Shown one piece after another: positions 45,202 through 52,500 of a DNA stretch of 64,000 bases. The notes under the pieces are model-generated. The model was not told the origin of the DNA, did no database searches, and worked only from the letters and a program-made list of their open reading frames with translations. Location: assembly GCA_040753795.1 (NCBI GenBank), contig JBFMDX010000009.1, positions 62,001 through 126,000 on the forward strand, read 5' to 3'. How positions within the stretch are numbered: position 1 is the stretch's first letter; the number at the start of each line of letters is the position of its first letter. Origin of the DNA: Thermodesulfobacteriota bacterium (GTDB taxonomy: Bacteria > Desulfobacterota > Desulfobacteria > Desulfobacterales > Desulfosudaceae). The position numbers were made by a program, and so were the translations under genes.

Positions 45202-46350
45202 ATGCCAAAATTTCAGACACGGGAAAAAACGACATATCCGGGGATTTATTCCATGGAGGCCCTGGGCGCGGATGGTAAGCCAGACCGGGTTTATATGTTG
45301 CGTTACCGGAAAGACGGTAAGCTAATAGAAGAAAAGGCGGGGTATGCCAGGCAGGGAATGACGGCGGCAAAAGCAAACCATATCCGGGCGTCCCGCATAA
45401 ACGGTCAAATGACAAACGCGGAACGGCGGACGGCCCTGGAAGCCCAGAAAGCGGCGGAAGCTGGCCGCTGGACGTTCAATAAACTTTGGAACCAGTATCA
45501 GGAAACCCGGCCTATCAAGGGCATACAGACCGACCGGAACCGCTATGAAAACCACATAAAACCATTGTTTGGAAATAAGGAACCAAAGGACGTTTCACCT
45601 CTTGACGTTGACCGGCTACGCCTGAAAATGCTGAAAACCCATTCCCCGGCCACGGTTTATAACACCCTGGAACTGTTCAGGCGGATTTCCAATTATGGCA
45701 TTAAGAAAAGGCTATGCCCCGGCCTTCCATTCATTGTTGAAATGCCTGAAAAAGACAACGAAAAAACAGAAACATTAAGCCCGAAACAATTAACAAGACT
45801 CATTGAAGTTTTAAACGAACACGGAACCGAACCGGCGGCCCTGATTATGAAGCTGGCCCTGTTTACTGGAATGAGGCGCGGGGAAATTCTCAAATTGCAA
45901 TGGCAGGATGTAGACTTGCAAAAGGGGTTTATTTTCCTGGCCGACCCAAAGGGCGGGCAAAGCCAGAAACTGCCATTGAGCCCGGCGGCGGTTGAAGTTT
46001 TAAAACAATGCCCACGGCACAAAACAAGCCTTTACGTTTTCCCTGGGAGGCATGGCGGAAAACGGGCTACCACGAAACGGTTGATTGATAAACTGAAAAA
46101 TGAGGCTGGCCTTCCCGACGACTTCCGGCCCCTGCACGGACTGAGGCACGTTTACGCTTCAACGCTGGTAGAAAGCGGGGTTGATTTATACCGGGTTCAG
46201 AAATTGTTAACCCACAAAAGCACGGCCATGACGCAAAGATACAGCCACTTAAAGGATGAAACATTGCGAAGCGCGGCGGTTACGGCTGCGGCGGCCATAC
46301 TGGGCGGCCCGGAAAGCAAGGCCGAAAAGACGGGCACCGAAACAAAATAA
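45202..46350 (+). CDS. tyrosine recombinase (integrase) of the tRNA-Gln island
   Basis: A 382-residue phage-type integrase. The N-terminal part has a DNA-arm-binding domain (residues 1-60) and a SAM-like core-binding domain (about 90-180). The catalytic residues are Arg225 in GMRRGEIL, His312 and Arg315 in LHGLRH, His316 region and nucleophile Tyr347 in QRYSHL. It inserts and excises the island at the tRNA-Gln 3' half; the attachment site lies about 200 bp upstream. The element's Xis candidate is the AlpA-like gene at 48773. Confidence 0.95.
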   Translation: MPKFQTREKTTYPGIYSMEALGADGKPDRVYMLRYRKDGKLIEEKAGYARQGMTAAKANHIRASRINGQMTNAERRTALEAQKAAEAGRWTFNKLWNQYQETRPIKGIQTDRNRYENHIKPLFGNKEPKDVSPLDVDRLRLKMLKTHSPATVYNTLELFRRISNYGIKKRLCPGLPFIVEMPEKDNEKTETLSPKQLTRLIEVLNEHGTEPAALIMKLALFTGMRRGEILKLQWQDVDLQKGFIFLADPKGGQSQKLPLSPAAVEVLKQCPRHKTSLYVFPGRHGGKRATTKRLIDKLKNEAGLPDDFRPLHGLRHVYASTLVESGVDLYRVQKLLTHKSTAMTQRYSHLKDETLRSAAVTAAAAILGGPESKAEKTGTETK

Positions 46351-46356
46351 AGAATG

Positions 46357-46384
46357 TTGACAAATTATCATCAGATGATAACCT
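46357..46384 (+). promoter_or_regulatory. toxin-antitoxin promoter with internal 17-bp palindromic operator
   Basis: TTGACA (46357-46362) and TAACCT (46379-46384) are separated by 16 bp. Within this spacer and running into the -10 box lies a perfect palindrome, TTATCATC-A-GATGATAA (46365-46381). A repressor bound there would block RNA polymerase, which fits autoregulation by the antitoxin. Confidence 0.65.
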
Positions 46385-46399
46385 ATTGCGCAGGTAAAC

Positions 46400-46753
46400 A
46401 TGACCGCTGAAAAAGATGGTTCCCTTGACACGCTGCTGGACTTGGACGGTGAAATCTTTCCCATGGATAGCGGTTTCTGGGTAAAATTCGAAATCAAGCC
46501 CATACCGCCAAGCAAAACCGCGCCCCATGGGATAAAGTATTCCCTGACGCTGCATGACCGGAACAATAACCGGGTTGTCGGTTTTGATAATGCCCATGCG
46601 GTCAAGCCACGGAAGCAGAAAGGCTTTTCCGGAAGAAAAGTTGCCTGGGATCATGCGCACCGTTTGGATAAGGTGCAACCGTATCATTTTCAATCCGCCG
46701 GCCAGTTGCTTGAAGATTTCTGGAAGGCGGTTGATCAATACTTGAAGGGATAA
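46400..46753 (+). CDS. TumE-family (DUF6516) toxin
   Basis: A 117-residue protein resembling the toxin TumE family (DUF6516): GIKYSLTLHDRNNNRVVGFDNAH, a basic stretch with His (KPRKQKGFSGRKVAWDHAH) and the C-terminal block PYHFQSAGQLLEDFW. It is followed 5 bp later by an HTH gene of the type normally paired with TumE. The target of the toxin cannot be read from the sequence. It is the first cargo gene after the integrase and has its own promoter. Confidence 0.75.
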   Translation: MTAEKDGSLDTLLDLDGEIFPMDSGFWVKFEIKPIPPSKTAPHGIKYSLTLHDRNNNRVVGFDNAHAVKPRKQKGFSGRKVAWDHAHRLDKVQPYHFQSAGQLLEDFWKAVDQYLKG

Positions 46754-46758
46754 ATATC

Positions 46759-47118
46759 ATGGCCGAAAAAGTAATGAAAATTGGGATCATGTCAAAGGAA
46801 GATTACCGGCGTCGGACGATTGCCATTGCCAAAGGTGAATATAAACCCGGTAAGAGTGAGCCAAAAATCTGGTTTGAATCCATGGAATCCCTGGGGCAGA
46901 TTTTGAGCGGCCAGAATCAAAAGCTGTTGCGGTTAATCAAGGAAAAGCATCCGGCATCCCTGGCCGAACTGGAAACCATATCCGGCCGGAAGAAATCGAA
47001 TTTATCAAGAACCCTTAAAACCCTTTCCAATTACGGCATTGTTGATCTGGTGCGCACAAAAGGGATGGTGCGGCCGGTTGTAAACGCCACGGATTTCAAG
47101 GTTGAATTGAGCATATAA
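46759..47118 (+). CDS. HTH antitoxin (TumA/HVO_A0114-like DNA-binding protein)
   Basis: A 119-residue protein with an N-terminal linker that may wrap the toxin (DYRRRTIAIAKGEYKPGKSEPKIWFESMESLGQIL) and a winged helix-turn-helix of MarR type (LIKEKHPASLAELETISGRKKSNLSRTLKTLSNYGIVDLV). Its position 5 bp after the TumE-like gene and its domain order fit the antitoxin and transcriptional repressor of that pair. The palindrome at 46365-46381 is the likely operator. A 112-bp non-coding gap with small hairpins follows. Confidence 0.75.
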   Translation: MAEKVMKIGIMSKEDYRRRTIAIAKGEYKPGKSEPKIWFESMESLGQILSGQNQKLLRLIKEKHPASLAELETISGRKKSNLSRTLKTLSNYGIVDLVRTKGMVRPVVNATDFKVELSI

Positions 47119-47230
47119 AACCATACTTCCGGCAGGGATAGGGGCGGGCTGATCACCTGCCCCGAACGGCGGAAACCTGGACCGCCTTCCCTGATCTTCA
47201 CTATCAGGGCCGGAACCAGGCAACGGGATA

Positions 47231-47815
47231 ATGACACGAAAACACAAAGACCCCACAGCCTTTGAGCGCCTTTTAGCGGCTATTGATCCTTGCTATAAGC
47301 CCACCGAGTTTGAAAATAAGGTTGAGCGGCTAATGGTCATAAGCGAAGCACAAGAACGCCTAAAAAACATACAAGCGCAAGATGGGGAGGCGGGAAATAA
47401 CTCTGACCAATTAAGAAACGAAATTTTGGATTTTCTGCAAAGTTTTTTAAACGCGGCCTACGAATACCACGAAACTACGGGGATACGGTCTGACCTAAAA
47501 GCGGCATTGTTTTTGAAAAAATTAGGTGTATCAACCGGGAAAAATAAAAAGACCCGCAGCGGGCATTTGATTGTTGATTATGTTTGGTTGATAAATCCTG
47601 GCCCTGATTATTATCCGGCTGATCCCACGTCGGCGCTTGAAAGCCTGGCGGCTATGCATGGCCTGGAAAGTCCTGAAGCGGCCCTTCAACAGTTACGGAC
47701 GCACATTCGGAAAATGGGAAAAAGGGCGGAAGCAAAGGGCGAAGTTGAAGGTTTTAAAAAATTTGTCGAGGGGTTACACCTTCCCGGGAACCCCCCTTGG
47801 CCCTATAAAAAATAA
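47231..47815 (+). CDS. hypothetical island protein, paralog 1
   Basis: A 194-residue protein, not recognised. It is helical and charged, with a central block ALFLKKLGVSTGKNKKTRSGHLIVDYVW and a C-terminal FVEGLHLPGNPPWPYKK. The same design appears in the next gene (FFRTMGITKIGVTGRGKPPKK ... FKGFIPGNPS), so the two seem to be distant paralogs. The conserved PGNP near the C-terminus is the clearest shared mark. No signal peptide. It may act in replication, packaging interference or defence, but nothing in the sequence decides this. Confidence 0.65.
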   Translation: MTRKHKDPTAFERLLAAIDPCYKPTEFENKVERLMVISEAQERLKNIQAQDGEAGNNSDQLRNEILDFLQSFLNAAYEYHETTGIRSDLKAALFLKKLGVSTGKNKKTRSGHLIVDYVWLINPGPDYYPADPTSALESLAAMHGLESPEAALQQLRTHIRKMGKRAEAKGEVEGFKKFVEGLHLPGNPPWPYKK

Positions 47816-47859
47816 GTATCCTCTATTTTTTTATTCATCGGAAACCAGGAACCGGAAAT

Positions 47860-48570
47860 ATGAAAAAGAAAACACTATCAGAAATAGCCGAAGCCGTTTC
47901 TAAAGAAATTGAAATTTTGAGGGAAAAAACAGGCTGGCCGCCGTTTTTATTGAAACAGCTTTGTAGTATATGGAATTATCCGATTAGCCCTAAAGCCCGT
48001 AAAAAGGCCATAGCTGCTGCATCTTGGCGTTTAAAAAAAATTGATCTGAACACGGAACAAATGGAAACCGTTAAACAGGCTATACAAAAAGAGCTTCTTA
48101 AGAGCGTTGCCTTTAAAAAAAGAAAGTGGCCCGACGAGGCGTTAATCCCTATAGAAACAATAGAAAACGCACAAGACGCAAACGATTCACTGAAAGAGCA
48201 TATTATTTTTTTTGAATGCTATAACCAGGCTGTTAAAGCATACCGGGAAAGTAAAGAACCGCGAACGGAAAAAAGGCAGGCGTCATTTTTCCGAACCATG
48301 GGAATTACAAAAATAGGCGTTACAGGGAGAGGTAAACCGCCAAAGAAAGTTAATGAAGAAATGCTATTTAGGGAATACTTACAATGTGTCCACACAGGCC
48401 TGGACCAATGGGCAGCCCTGGACGTCATACAAAAGGAAAATAACCTTCCAAGCGTAGATGACACCTTGAAACATATTCAACTTTATGTAACCGAACTAAA
48501 AAAAGCCCTTAAAGCTGAAGGGTTAAATCCTGATGTTTTTAAAGGTTTCATACCTGGAAACCCTTCCTAA
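47860..48570 (+). CDS. hypothetical island protein, paralog 2
   Basis: A 236-residue helical protein without signal peptide, not recognised. It is related to the upstream gene by the basic FF/L-x-x-x-G-(I/V) block in the middle, by the spacing to a helix ending in Ala/Gly-rich sequence, and by the C-terminal PGNP. The N-terminal 45 residues (EIAEAVSKEIEILREKTGWPPFLLKQLC) are extra. The codon and base content is clearly A/T-rich compared with the chromosome. Confidence 0.65.
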   Translation: MKKKTLSEIAEAVSKEIEILREKTGWPPFLLKQLCSIWNYPISPKARKKAIAAASWRLKKIDLNTEQMETVKQAIQKELLKSVAFKKRKWPDEALIPIETIENAQDANDSLKEHIIFFECYNQAVKAYRESKEPRTEKRQASFFRTMGITKIGVTGRGKPPKKVNEEMLFREYLQCVHTGLDQWAALDVIQKENNLPSVDDTLKHIQLYVTELKKALKAEGLNPDVFKGFIPGNPS

Positions 48571-48646
48571 TATTCCGGCAAACCACGCTTAAAAATCTCC
48601 CTTAGCGTTCAAGTACGCAGACGTAACACCCTCCCTGTTTTTCAAT

Positions 48647-48678
48647 TTAGGAAAAACAATACGTATTATTTTTCCTAA
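48647..48678. promoter_or_regulatory. 32-bp near-perfect palindrome upstream of the AlpA-like gene
   Basis: Fifteen of sixteen base pairs match between TTAGGAAAAACAATAC and its partner half; the single mismatch is C48657 against A48668. It ends 8 bp before the -35 box of the promoter at 48687-48716, so it may be an operator, an Xis-type binding site or part of an origin. The rest of the 202-bp gap is A/T-rich and holds no gene. Confidence 0.65.
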
Positions 48679-48686
48679 TAAAATCA

Positions 48687-48716
48687 TTGACTTATCACGC
48701 ACTTTGGGGCCATAAT
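48687..48716 (+). promoter_or_regulatory. candidate sigma70 promoter of the AlpA-replication genes
   Basis: TTGACT (48687-48692), an 18-bp spacer and CATAAT (48711-48716). It would drive the run from 48773 to 51182. Confidence 0.5.
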
Positions 48717-48772
48717 AAACCCAGATTAAAACAGTTAAAACATTTAACAACTTTTAACAGGCAGGTGAAAAC

Positions 48773-48976
48773 ATGGAAGCCCAAAAACTACTAAATACCA
48801 AGGAAGCGGCGGCCCTGATAGGCTCGAACCCTCGAACGTTGGACAACTGGCGCGGTTTAGGGCGCGGTCCGGTTTACGTAAAATTGAATAAACGCAACGT
48901 GCGTTATGCCTTGGATGACTTGCTGGAATATATCGCACGTCACCGGGTTACACCGGCAGGAGGCGGCTATGAATAA
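48773..48976 (+). CDS. AlpA/excisionase-type small HTH protein
   Basis: A 67-residue MerR-like winged-helix protein (LLNTKEAAALIGSNPRTLDNWRGLGRGPVYVKLNKRNVRYALDDLLEYI), the usual form of island regulators and recombination-directionality factors such as AlpA and Xis. An AGGCAGGTG Shine-Dalgarno precedes it. It likely promotes excision of the island or activates its replication genes. Its 3' end overlaps the next gene by 8 bp. Confidence 0.85.
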   Translation: MEAQKLLNTKEAAALIGSNPRTLDNWRGLGRGPVYVKLNKRNVRYALDDLLEYIARHRVTPAGGGYE

Positions 48977-49343
48977 AAAACCCCTAACACCTGGCCGGGC
49001 TGTAAGGCGTTTTTGCCTTGAATGTTGCGGCGGTGCGGCGGACGTGAAAAATTGCGGCGGGGATGCCCTGCTAACCGGCGAACCCTGCCCACTTTTCCAT
49101 TATCGTGCTGGGCGCGGAAGGCCTTCCGTCAAAGTTATTCGGAGGGAATGCCTTCATTGCATGTGCGGAAGCCGAAATATGGTCGAGAATTGCGGGAACG
49201 CCAATTGTTTTTTGTTCCTTTTCAGGATGGGCATAAATCCGAACCATCAAATATCGAAAAATCAGGCTCAAAAAAGGCAGTTTAACGGGCAGTTTTGCTC
49301 GCAGAAGGAACGAATCACTTCAGGCAATGGTGTTATGGCCTGA
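48969..49343 (+). CDS. duplicated Cys-motif (prophage CxxCxG-type) protein
   Basis: A 124-residue protein from the ATG at 48969. It holds two copies of a Cys motif common in small prophage proteins: RFCLECCGGAADVKNCG ... PCPLFHYRAG and RECLHCMCGSRNMVENC ... CFLFLFRMGINPNH. Each would bind one zinc. Typical phage homologs carry one copy (CLxCSGG ... CPLxPFRxG), so this appears to be an internal duplication. The function of the family is not known to me. It overlaps the AlpA-like gene by 8 bp. Confidence 0.75.
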   Translation: MNKKPLTPGRAVRRFCLECCGGAADVKNCGGDALLTGEPCPLFHYRAGRGRPSVKVIRRECLHCMCGSRNMVENCGNANCFLFLFRMGINPNHQISKNQAQKRQFNGQFCSQKERITSGNGVMA

Positions 49344-49398
49344 AAAGCAAAAGGCCGTTCCTGGCAGGGAAAACGGCCTTTAAGAAAGGAATTACCTA

Positions 49399-50895
49399 AT
49401 GAGGAATAGTAACAATTTGTACGGTGAAAGTCAAACAGAATCAGAATCGAGATCGGAACTAGGGCAATGGCAGACGGCAAGAGAACTTATCCCCCGCTGC
49501 CCTTATCCCTGGAGCGTTCTTCCGGCAGTAATAGAAGATAGTTTTAAAAGACTGGCTAGATCATGCGCTTCGACACCTGACCCGTTACCAGGGTTCGCTT
49601 GTGCGATGATTGGGGCAACTGTAGGTCGTTATGTTTCGATAGAGATGAAAGACGGTTGGCAAGAACCACTAATTTTCTGGGTTATCGATATAAATGAAAG
49701 TGGCGGAGGAAAAACGGCGAAAATGCAAAGTCTGGCAAGCGTATTCAGGGAATTACAGCGCAATGAACAGGAACGGGCAAGGTTAGAAACAATTGAATGG
49801 GAAACAATGGCTCCGCAAGACCGTGGACGGCCAGCAGACAGATCCCGTGCCTATTATTGCACAGATTTAACTCTAGAAGGCTTGCGGGCTGACTTGGACG
49901 GCCATAGCACCGGCGGCATTCTTGCCATATTAGCCGAGGCCAGTAGCCTGATCAGTGGGCAGAATGAATATAAAAACGGGAAGGGAACGGACCGAGAATC
50001 ATGGTTACGACTTTATGACGGGCATGATGTTCGAATCAGCCGTGCTTCAAGAAGTATGTTAATCACCGGCGCGCGCGTATCTGTTATAGGTGGGATTCAA
50101 CCGTTAATTTTCCAGCAAGTGTTTGGCAAAGGAGATAAGCAATTCCTGAAAGATGGAACAATCTACCGGGGGCTCTTTACATATGCCCCGTCAGATCACC
50201 ACACATTGACGCCCGAAACTTGGGCAGATGCCGACCAGCAGGTTTGGGAAGACGTATTAAAGCGGGCCTTCGCTTGGGTAGACGGTCAAGAGCTTCTCCA
50301 CCGCATTCATTTGAATGAAGAAGGGCAATCTTTATTTTTAACCTGGCGAAACGACTTAGACCGGCAGAAATTCGACTTGCCCCCTGAGATTCGAGGTTTC
50401 TTGCCAAAGGCGTATGGGACGGCGTTACGGTTAGCCGCAGCCATTGATTTGATTCATTGCTTCCATAAGGACCAGTCACCACGGAAGCAGATGGGTGAGG
50501 AAGGGGTGCAAAGGGGTATTGATGCGGCTATGTTCTACCTAGGACAGGCTGTGGACGCCACCCGCCTGATTCTCGGAGTGGCATTGAAAATAAACCCTAT
50601 GAAAAAGAAAATTCGGCAGGCTATCCGAGACCGGGGAACGATGACCGCCACCGAAATCAACGAAGATGTTTTTAAAAGAAATATCCCGGCGGAAAAAATA
50701 CAGGCGGCACTCAATGAAATGGTAATGAATAGCCAGTTAAGTATGACCATCGAATCAACTGACGGGCGGCCAAGAACAATATACGTACTGCACGAAAAAA
50801 ACGAATTAACGAAAAAAGCGGCAAGAGCCGACCAAACACACAACCATTATTCGTTTAATTCGTTTAATTCGTTGCCGGATGAAATTGAAATATGA
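49399..50895 (+). CDS. DUF3987-type helicase/primase-associated ATPase
   Basis: A 498-residue P-loop protein of the DUF3987 family with Walker A ESGGGKTA (residues 100-107), an acidic strand GILAILAEASSLI as Walker B candidate, and the later SRSMLITGARVSVIGGIQPLIFQQVFG block. The C-terminus has a winged-helix-like part (about 410-460). Proteins of this family replace or assist primase-helicases in phages, plasmids and satellites, so it is the likely replication protein of the island. It overlaps the next gene by an ATGA. Confidence 0.85.
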   Translation: MRNSNNLYGESQTESESRSELGQWQTARELIPRCPYPWSVLPAVIEDSFKRLARSCASTPDPLPGFACAMIGATVGRYVSIEMKDGWQEPLIFWVIDINESGGGKTAKMQSLASVFRELQRNEQERARLETIEWETMAPQDRGRPADRSRAYYCTDLTLEGLRADLDGHSTGGILAILAEASSLISGQNEYKNGKGTDRESWLRLYDGHDVRISRASRSMLITGARVSVIGGIQPLIFQQVFGKGDKQFLKDGTIYRGLFTYAPSDHHTLTPETWADADQQVWEDVLKRAFAWVDGQELLHRIHLNEEGQSLFLTWRNDLDRQKFDLPPEIRGFLPKAYGTALRLAAAIDLIHCFHKDQSPRKQMGEEGVQRGIDAAMFYLGQAVDATRLILGVALKINPMKKKIRQAIRDRGTMTATEINEDVFKRNIPAEKIQAALNEMVMNSQLSMTIESTDGRPRTIYVLHEKNELTKKAARADQTHNHYSFNSFNSLPDEIEI

Positions 50896-51182
50896 CCCCC
50901 ATTGAATATTTAAAGACTTTCAGAATAACCGCAATAATCGAGTCCACGGGTAAGATCACCTTGAAGGGATTAAGTGGTCTGCCAGAAGAACTTTGGGGGG
51001 AAGTTGTCTCCTGGGCAAAAGAACACCGGGCCGAAATAGAAGACGACCTTAACAGGCATGGTGGCTGTTTAGCACGTTGCAAACAATCCGGTTTATGTTA
51101 CGGCACCGCTTATTTTGATGGCAAGCCAGGGCGGGGCACAATCTGTGACCTAACCCGGTGCGCTTGGAATAAAAAAGGTTAG
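50892..51182 (+). CDS. TubC-N-like small protein with Cys tail
   Basis: A 96-residue protein. The first 60 residues (YLKTFRITAIIESTGKITLKGL ... EELWGEVVSWAKEHRAEIEDDL) resemble the TubC N-terminal docking-type domain often found next to replication genes in mobile elements. The tail holds four or five Cys (CLARCKQSGLC ... CDLTRCAW) that may bind zinc. It overlaps the DUF3987 gene (ATGA), so the two proteins are probably made together and may form a complex. Confidence 0.7.
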   Translation: MTPIEYLKTFRITAIIESTGKITLKGLSGLPEELWGEVVSWAKEHRAEIEDDLNRHGGCLARCKQSGLCYGTAYFDGKPGRGTICDLTRCAWNKKG

Positions 51183-51855
51183 CTTGAATTTATTTCGAAA
51201 ATTAAGGTGAGGCTCTCCAAGCTGGCAAGTTAGGTTCACGACCACAGGACAAGTTAGCTTTTGTTTGGGTAATTATTTGAGTCCATAAAAAAGGGCAATC
51301 AGTCATGATAGCTTTCAGAGCAAATAACCGAAACTATAAAAAAGGCAAGTGTTGCATGATAAATGACCGACACTATAAAAAAAGCAAACACCAAAAGAAA
51401 CACCACTACGCGCGGAAAGCTGGTCGTGTGTTAGACGCCTTGGATGCCTAAAAGATGACAACATGTTATTTAGGCGGCAAGTTGTAAAAAACTCTTTTAT
51501 GGCACTCCTAAAATTCCGGCCTACATAATTATCTATAACCAATCGTTTATACTTAATTAATTATTGTTTTTCACGAAAAAAGTGGGTAGTTTACGCAGTA
51601 AAAAGCGGATTTCTTTGTCAGGTTTCAAGAGCGAATAAATCCCGGCGCAGCTCATGAAGCATGATATGGGGGGTATGTCTTTCTTGCCAGTTTTCAAGTC
51701 TTTAACCACCGGGGATAGGAACGCGCGCAAAATAACGGAAAATCGGAATACTCTGCTGTTGGTTTTTATCTTGATTTATATTAAAATAATTATATTTTAT
51801 AAATAGAGAAGTATAGCTTAAACAATCATTGCCATGCTCTTGGGGGAGTAAGAGA
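51183..51855. other. A/T-rich non-coding stretch of the island
   Basis: I find no credible gene in these 673 bp. There is an imperfect direct repeat with a 39-bp offset (51322-51350 and 51361-51389, each around CCGA(A/C)ACTATAAAAAA(G/A)GCAA). The stretch could contain the origin of replication, a small RNA or regulatory sites for the lipoprotein gene downstream. Confidence 0.5.
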
Positions 51856-52224
51856 ATGAACCGCATTGTGAAATTAGTTGTCTTGGCTGTTTCGCTGTCG
51901 CTTATGTTCGGATGTGCCACGTACTACCTTCAGTCCAACCTTAACGGCCTCTCGGTCGGTATTTCCAAATCGGCGTTTCTCTATACATTTCCCGACACCC
52001 GCACGACTCAAGGCCCGATTCTTAGAGCGGCACAAAAGGGCAAAGACGGTCTCATTGAAGTCTTCACCATGGAAATGACTGGCGGGCAATTGGGGCAGCA
52101 GCCTGTTCCATTCTGGTTCCTGTTCGAGAATGGCAGCTTGACGCAGTGGGGTCGACCGGAGGACTGGCGAAATGTCTCCGCAAGTTACGAGATCAACTTC
52201 AATCCAGCGCATGGCGTGCGCTAG
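51856..52224 (+). CDS. putative lipoprotein, island cargo
   Basis: A 122-residue protein from the ATG at 51856, which has a GGGGGAGTAAGAGA Shine-Dalgarno. It begins with a lipoprotein signal peptide, MNRIVKLVVLAVSLSLMFGC, whose lipobox is LMFGC. The mature part starts CATYYLQSNLNGLSVGISKS, resembling the start of small SmpA/BamE-like proteins, then LRAAQKGKDGLIEVFTMEMTGG and WFLFENGSL. It is followed by an intrinsic terminator and then the right end of the island. A role in surface exclusion or phage resistance would be plausible but is unproven. Confidence 0.75.
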   Translation: MNRIVKLVVLAVSLSLMFGCATYYLQSNLNGLSVGISKSAFLYTFPDTRTTQGPILRAAQKGKDGLIEVFTMEMTGGQLGQQPVPFWFLFENGSLTQWGRPEDWRNVSASYEINFNPAHGVR

Positions 52225-52265
52225 AGGTAACGCAAAAGGTTTTCCATAACGAGCAAGGTTTTTTG

Positions 52266-52302
52266 AAGGGCTGGGCGGTTTGGTTTGCCTAGCCCTTTTT
52301 TT
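52266..52302 (+). terminator. intrinsic terminator of the lipoprotein gene
   Basis: An 11-bp stem (AAGGGCTGGGC with GCCTAGCCCTT, one G-T pair) followed by eight T. Confidence 0.9.
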
Positions 52303-52306
52303 GCTC

Positions 52307-52331
52307 TGTGTGGGGTAGAGTGTGGGGTAAA
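52307..52331. repeat. putative integrase arm-type site, right
   Basis: Exact copy of the 25 bp at 45122-45146, in the same orientation, 45 bp inside the right attachment site. Confidence 0.75.
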
Positions 52332-52336
52332 GAAAT

Positions 52337-52367
52337 AAAAAAGGGCTTAGCTTTTGGCTAAACCCTT
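52337..52367 (-). terminator. element-borne terminator for tRNA-Gln
   Basis: Read on the minus strand, AAGGGTTTAGCC and GCTAAGCCCTT form a stem followed by six T. It lies inside the island just beyond the tRNA 3' end, replacing the host terminator now left at 44905-44938. Confidence 0.8.
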
Positions 52368-52375
52368 GTGGTTGG

Positions 52376-52424
52376 CTGGCTGAGGGATAAGGATTCGAAC
52401 CTTAATAAACGGGGCCAGAACCCG
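52376..52424. repeat. right attachment site (inside the intact tRNA-Gln gene)
   Basis: These 49 bp are identical to 44948-44996. They start one base outside the encoded CCA and end in the 5' strand of the anticodon stem. Confidence 0.95.
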
Positions 52425-52450
52425 TTGTCCTGCCGTTGGACGATCCCTCA
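52377..52450 (-). tRNA. tRNA-Gln (anticodon CTG)
   Basis: A complete cloverleaf on the minus strand: acceptor TGAGGGA/TCCCTCA, D-arm GTCC/GGAC, anticodon stem ACGGG/CCCGT around loop TTCTGGC (anticodon CTG, bases 52416-52418), T-stem TAAGG/CCTTA, discriminator G and encoded CCA (52377-52379). It lies 50 bp downstream of gltX on the same strand and may be cotranscribed. In bacteria without glutaminyl-tRNA synthetase, GltX first charges this tRNA with Glu. The island at 44948-52424 is inserted in its 3' half and keeps the gene functional. Confidence 0.95.
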
Positions 52451-52500
52451 AAAAACGAAGTCACCATAACAAACCCGTCCGGTTAAGGTCAAGAAAAAAC

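Larger units (their letters stand above)
44948..52424. mobile_element. tRNA-Gln-integrated island (7.4 kb)
   Basis: The element is defined by exact 49-bp direct repeats of the tRNA-Gln 3' half at 44948-44996 and 52376-52424, with a tyrosine recombinase just inside the left end. Inner 25-bp repeats (45122-45146, 52307-52331) lie near both ends. The cargo is visibly richer in A/T than the flanks: TumE/TumA pair, two unknown proteins, AlpA-like regulator, Cys-motif protein, DUF3987 helicase/primase, TubC-N-like protein and lipoprotein. No capsid, terminase, relaxase or conjugation genes are visible, which fits a phage satellite or mobilizable island. Confidence 0.92.
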
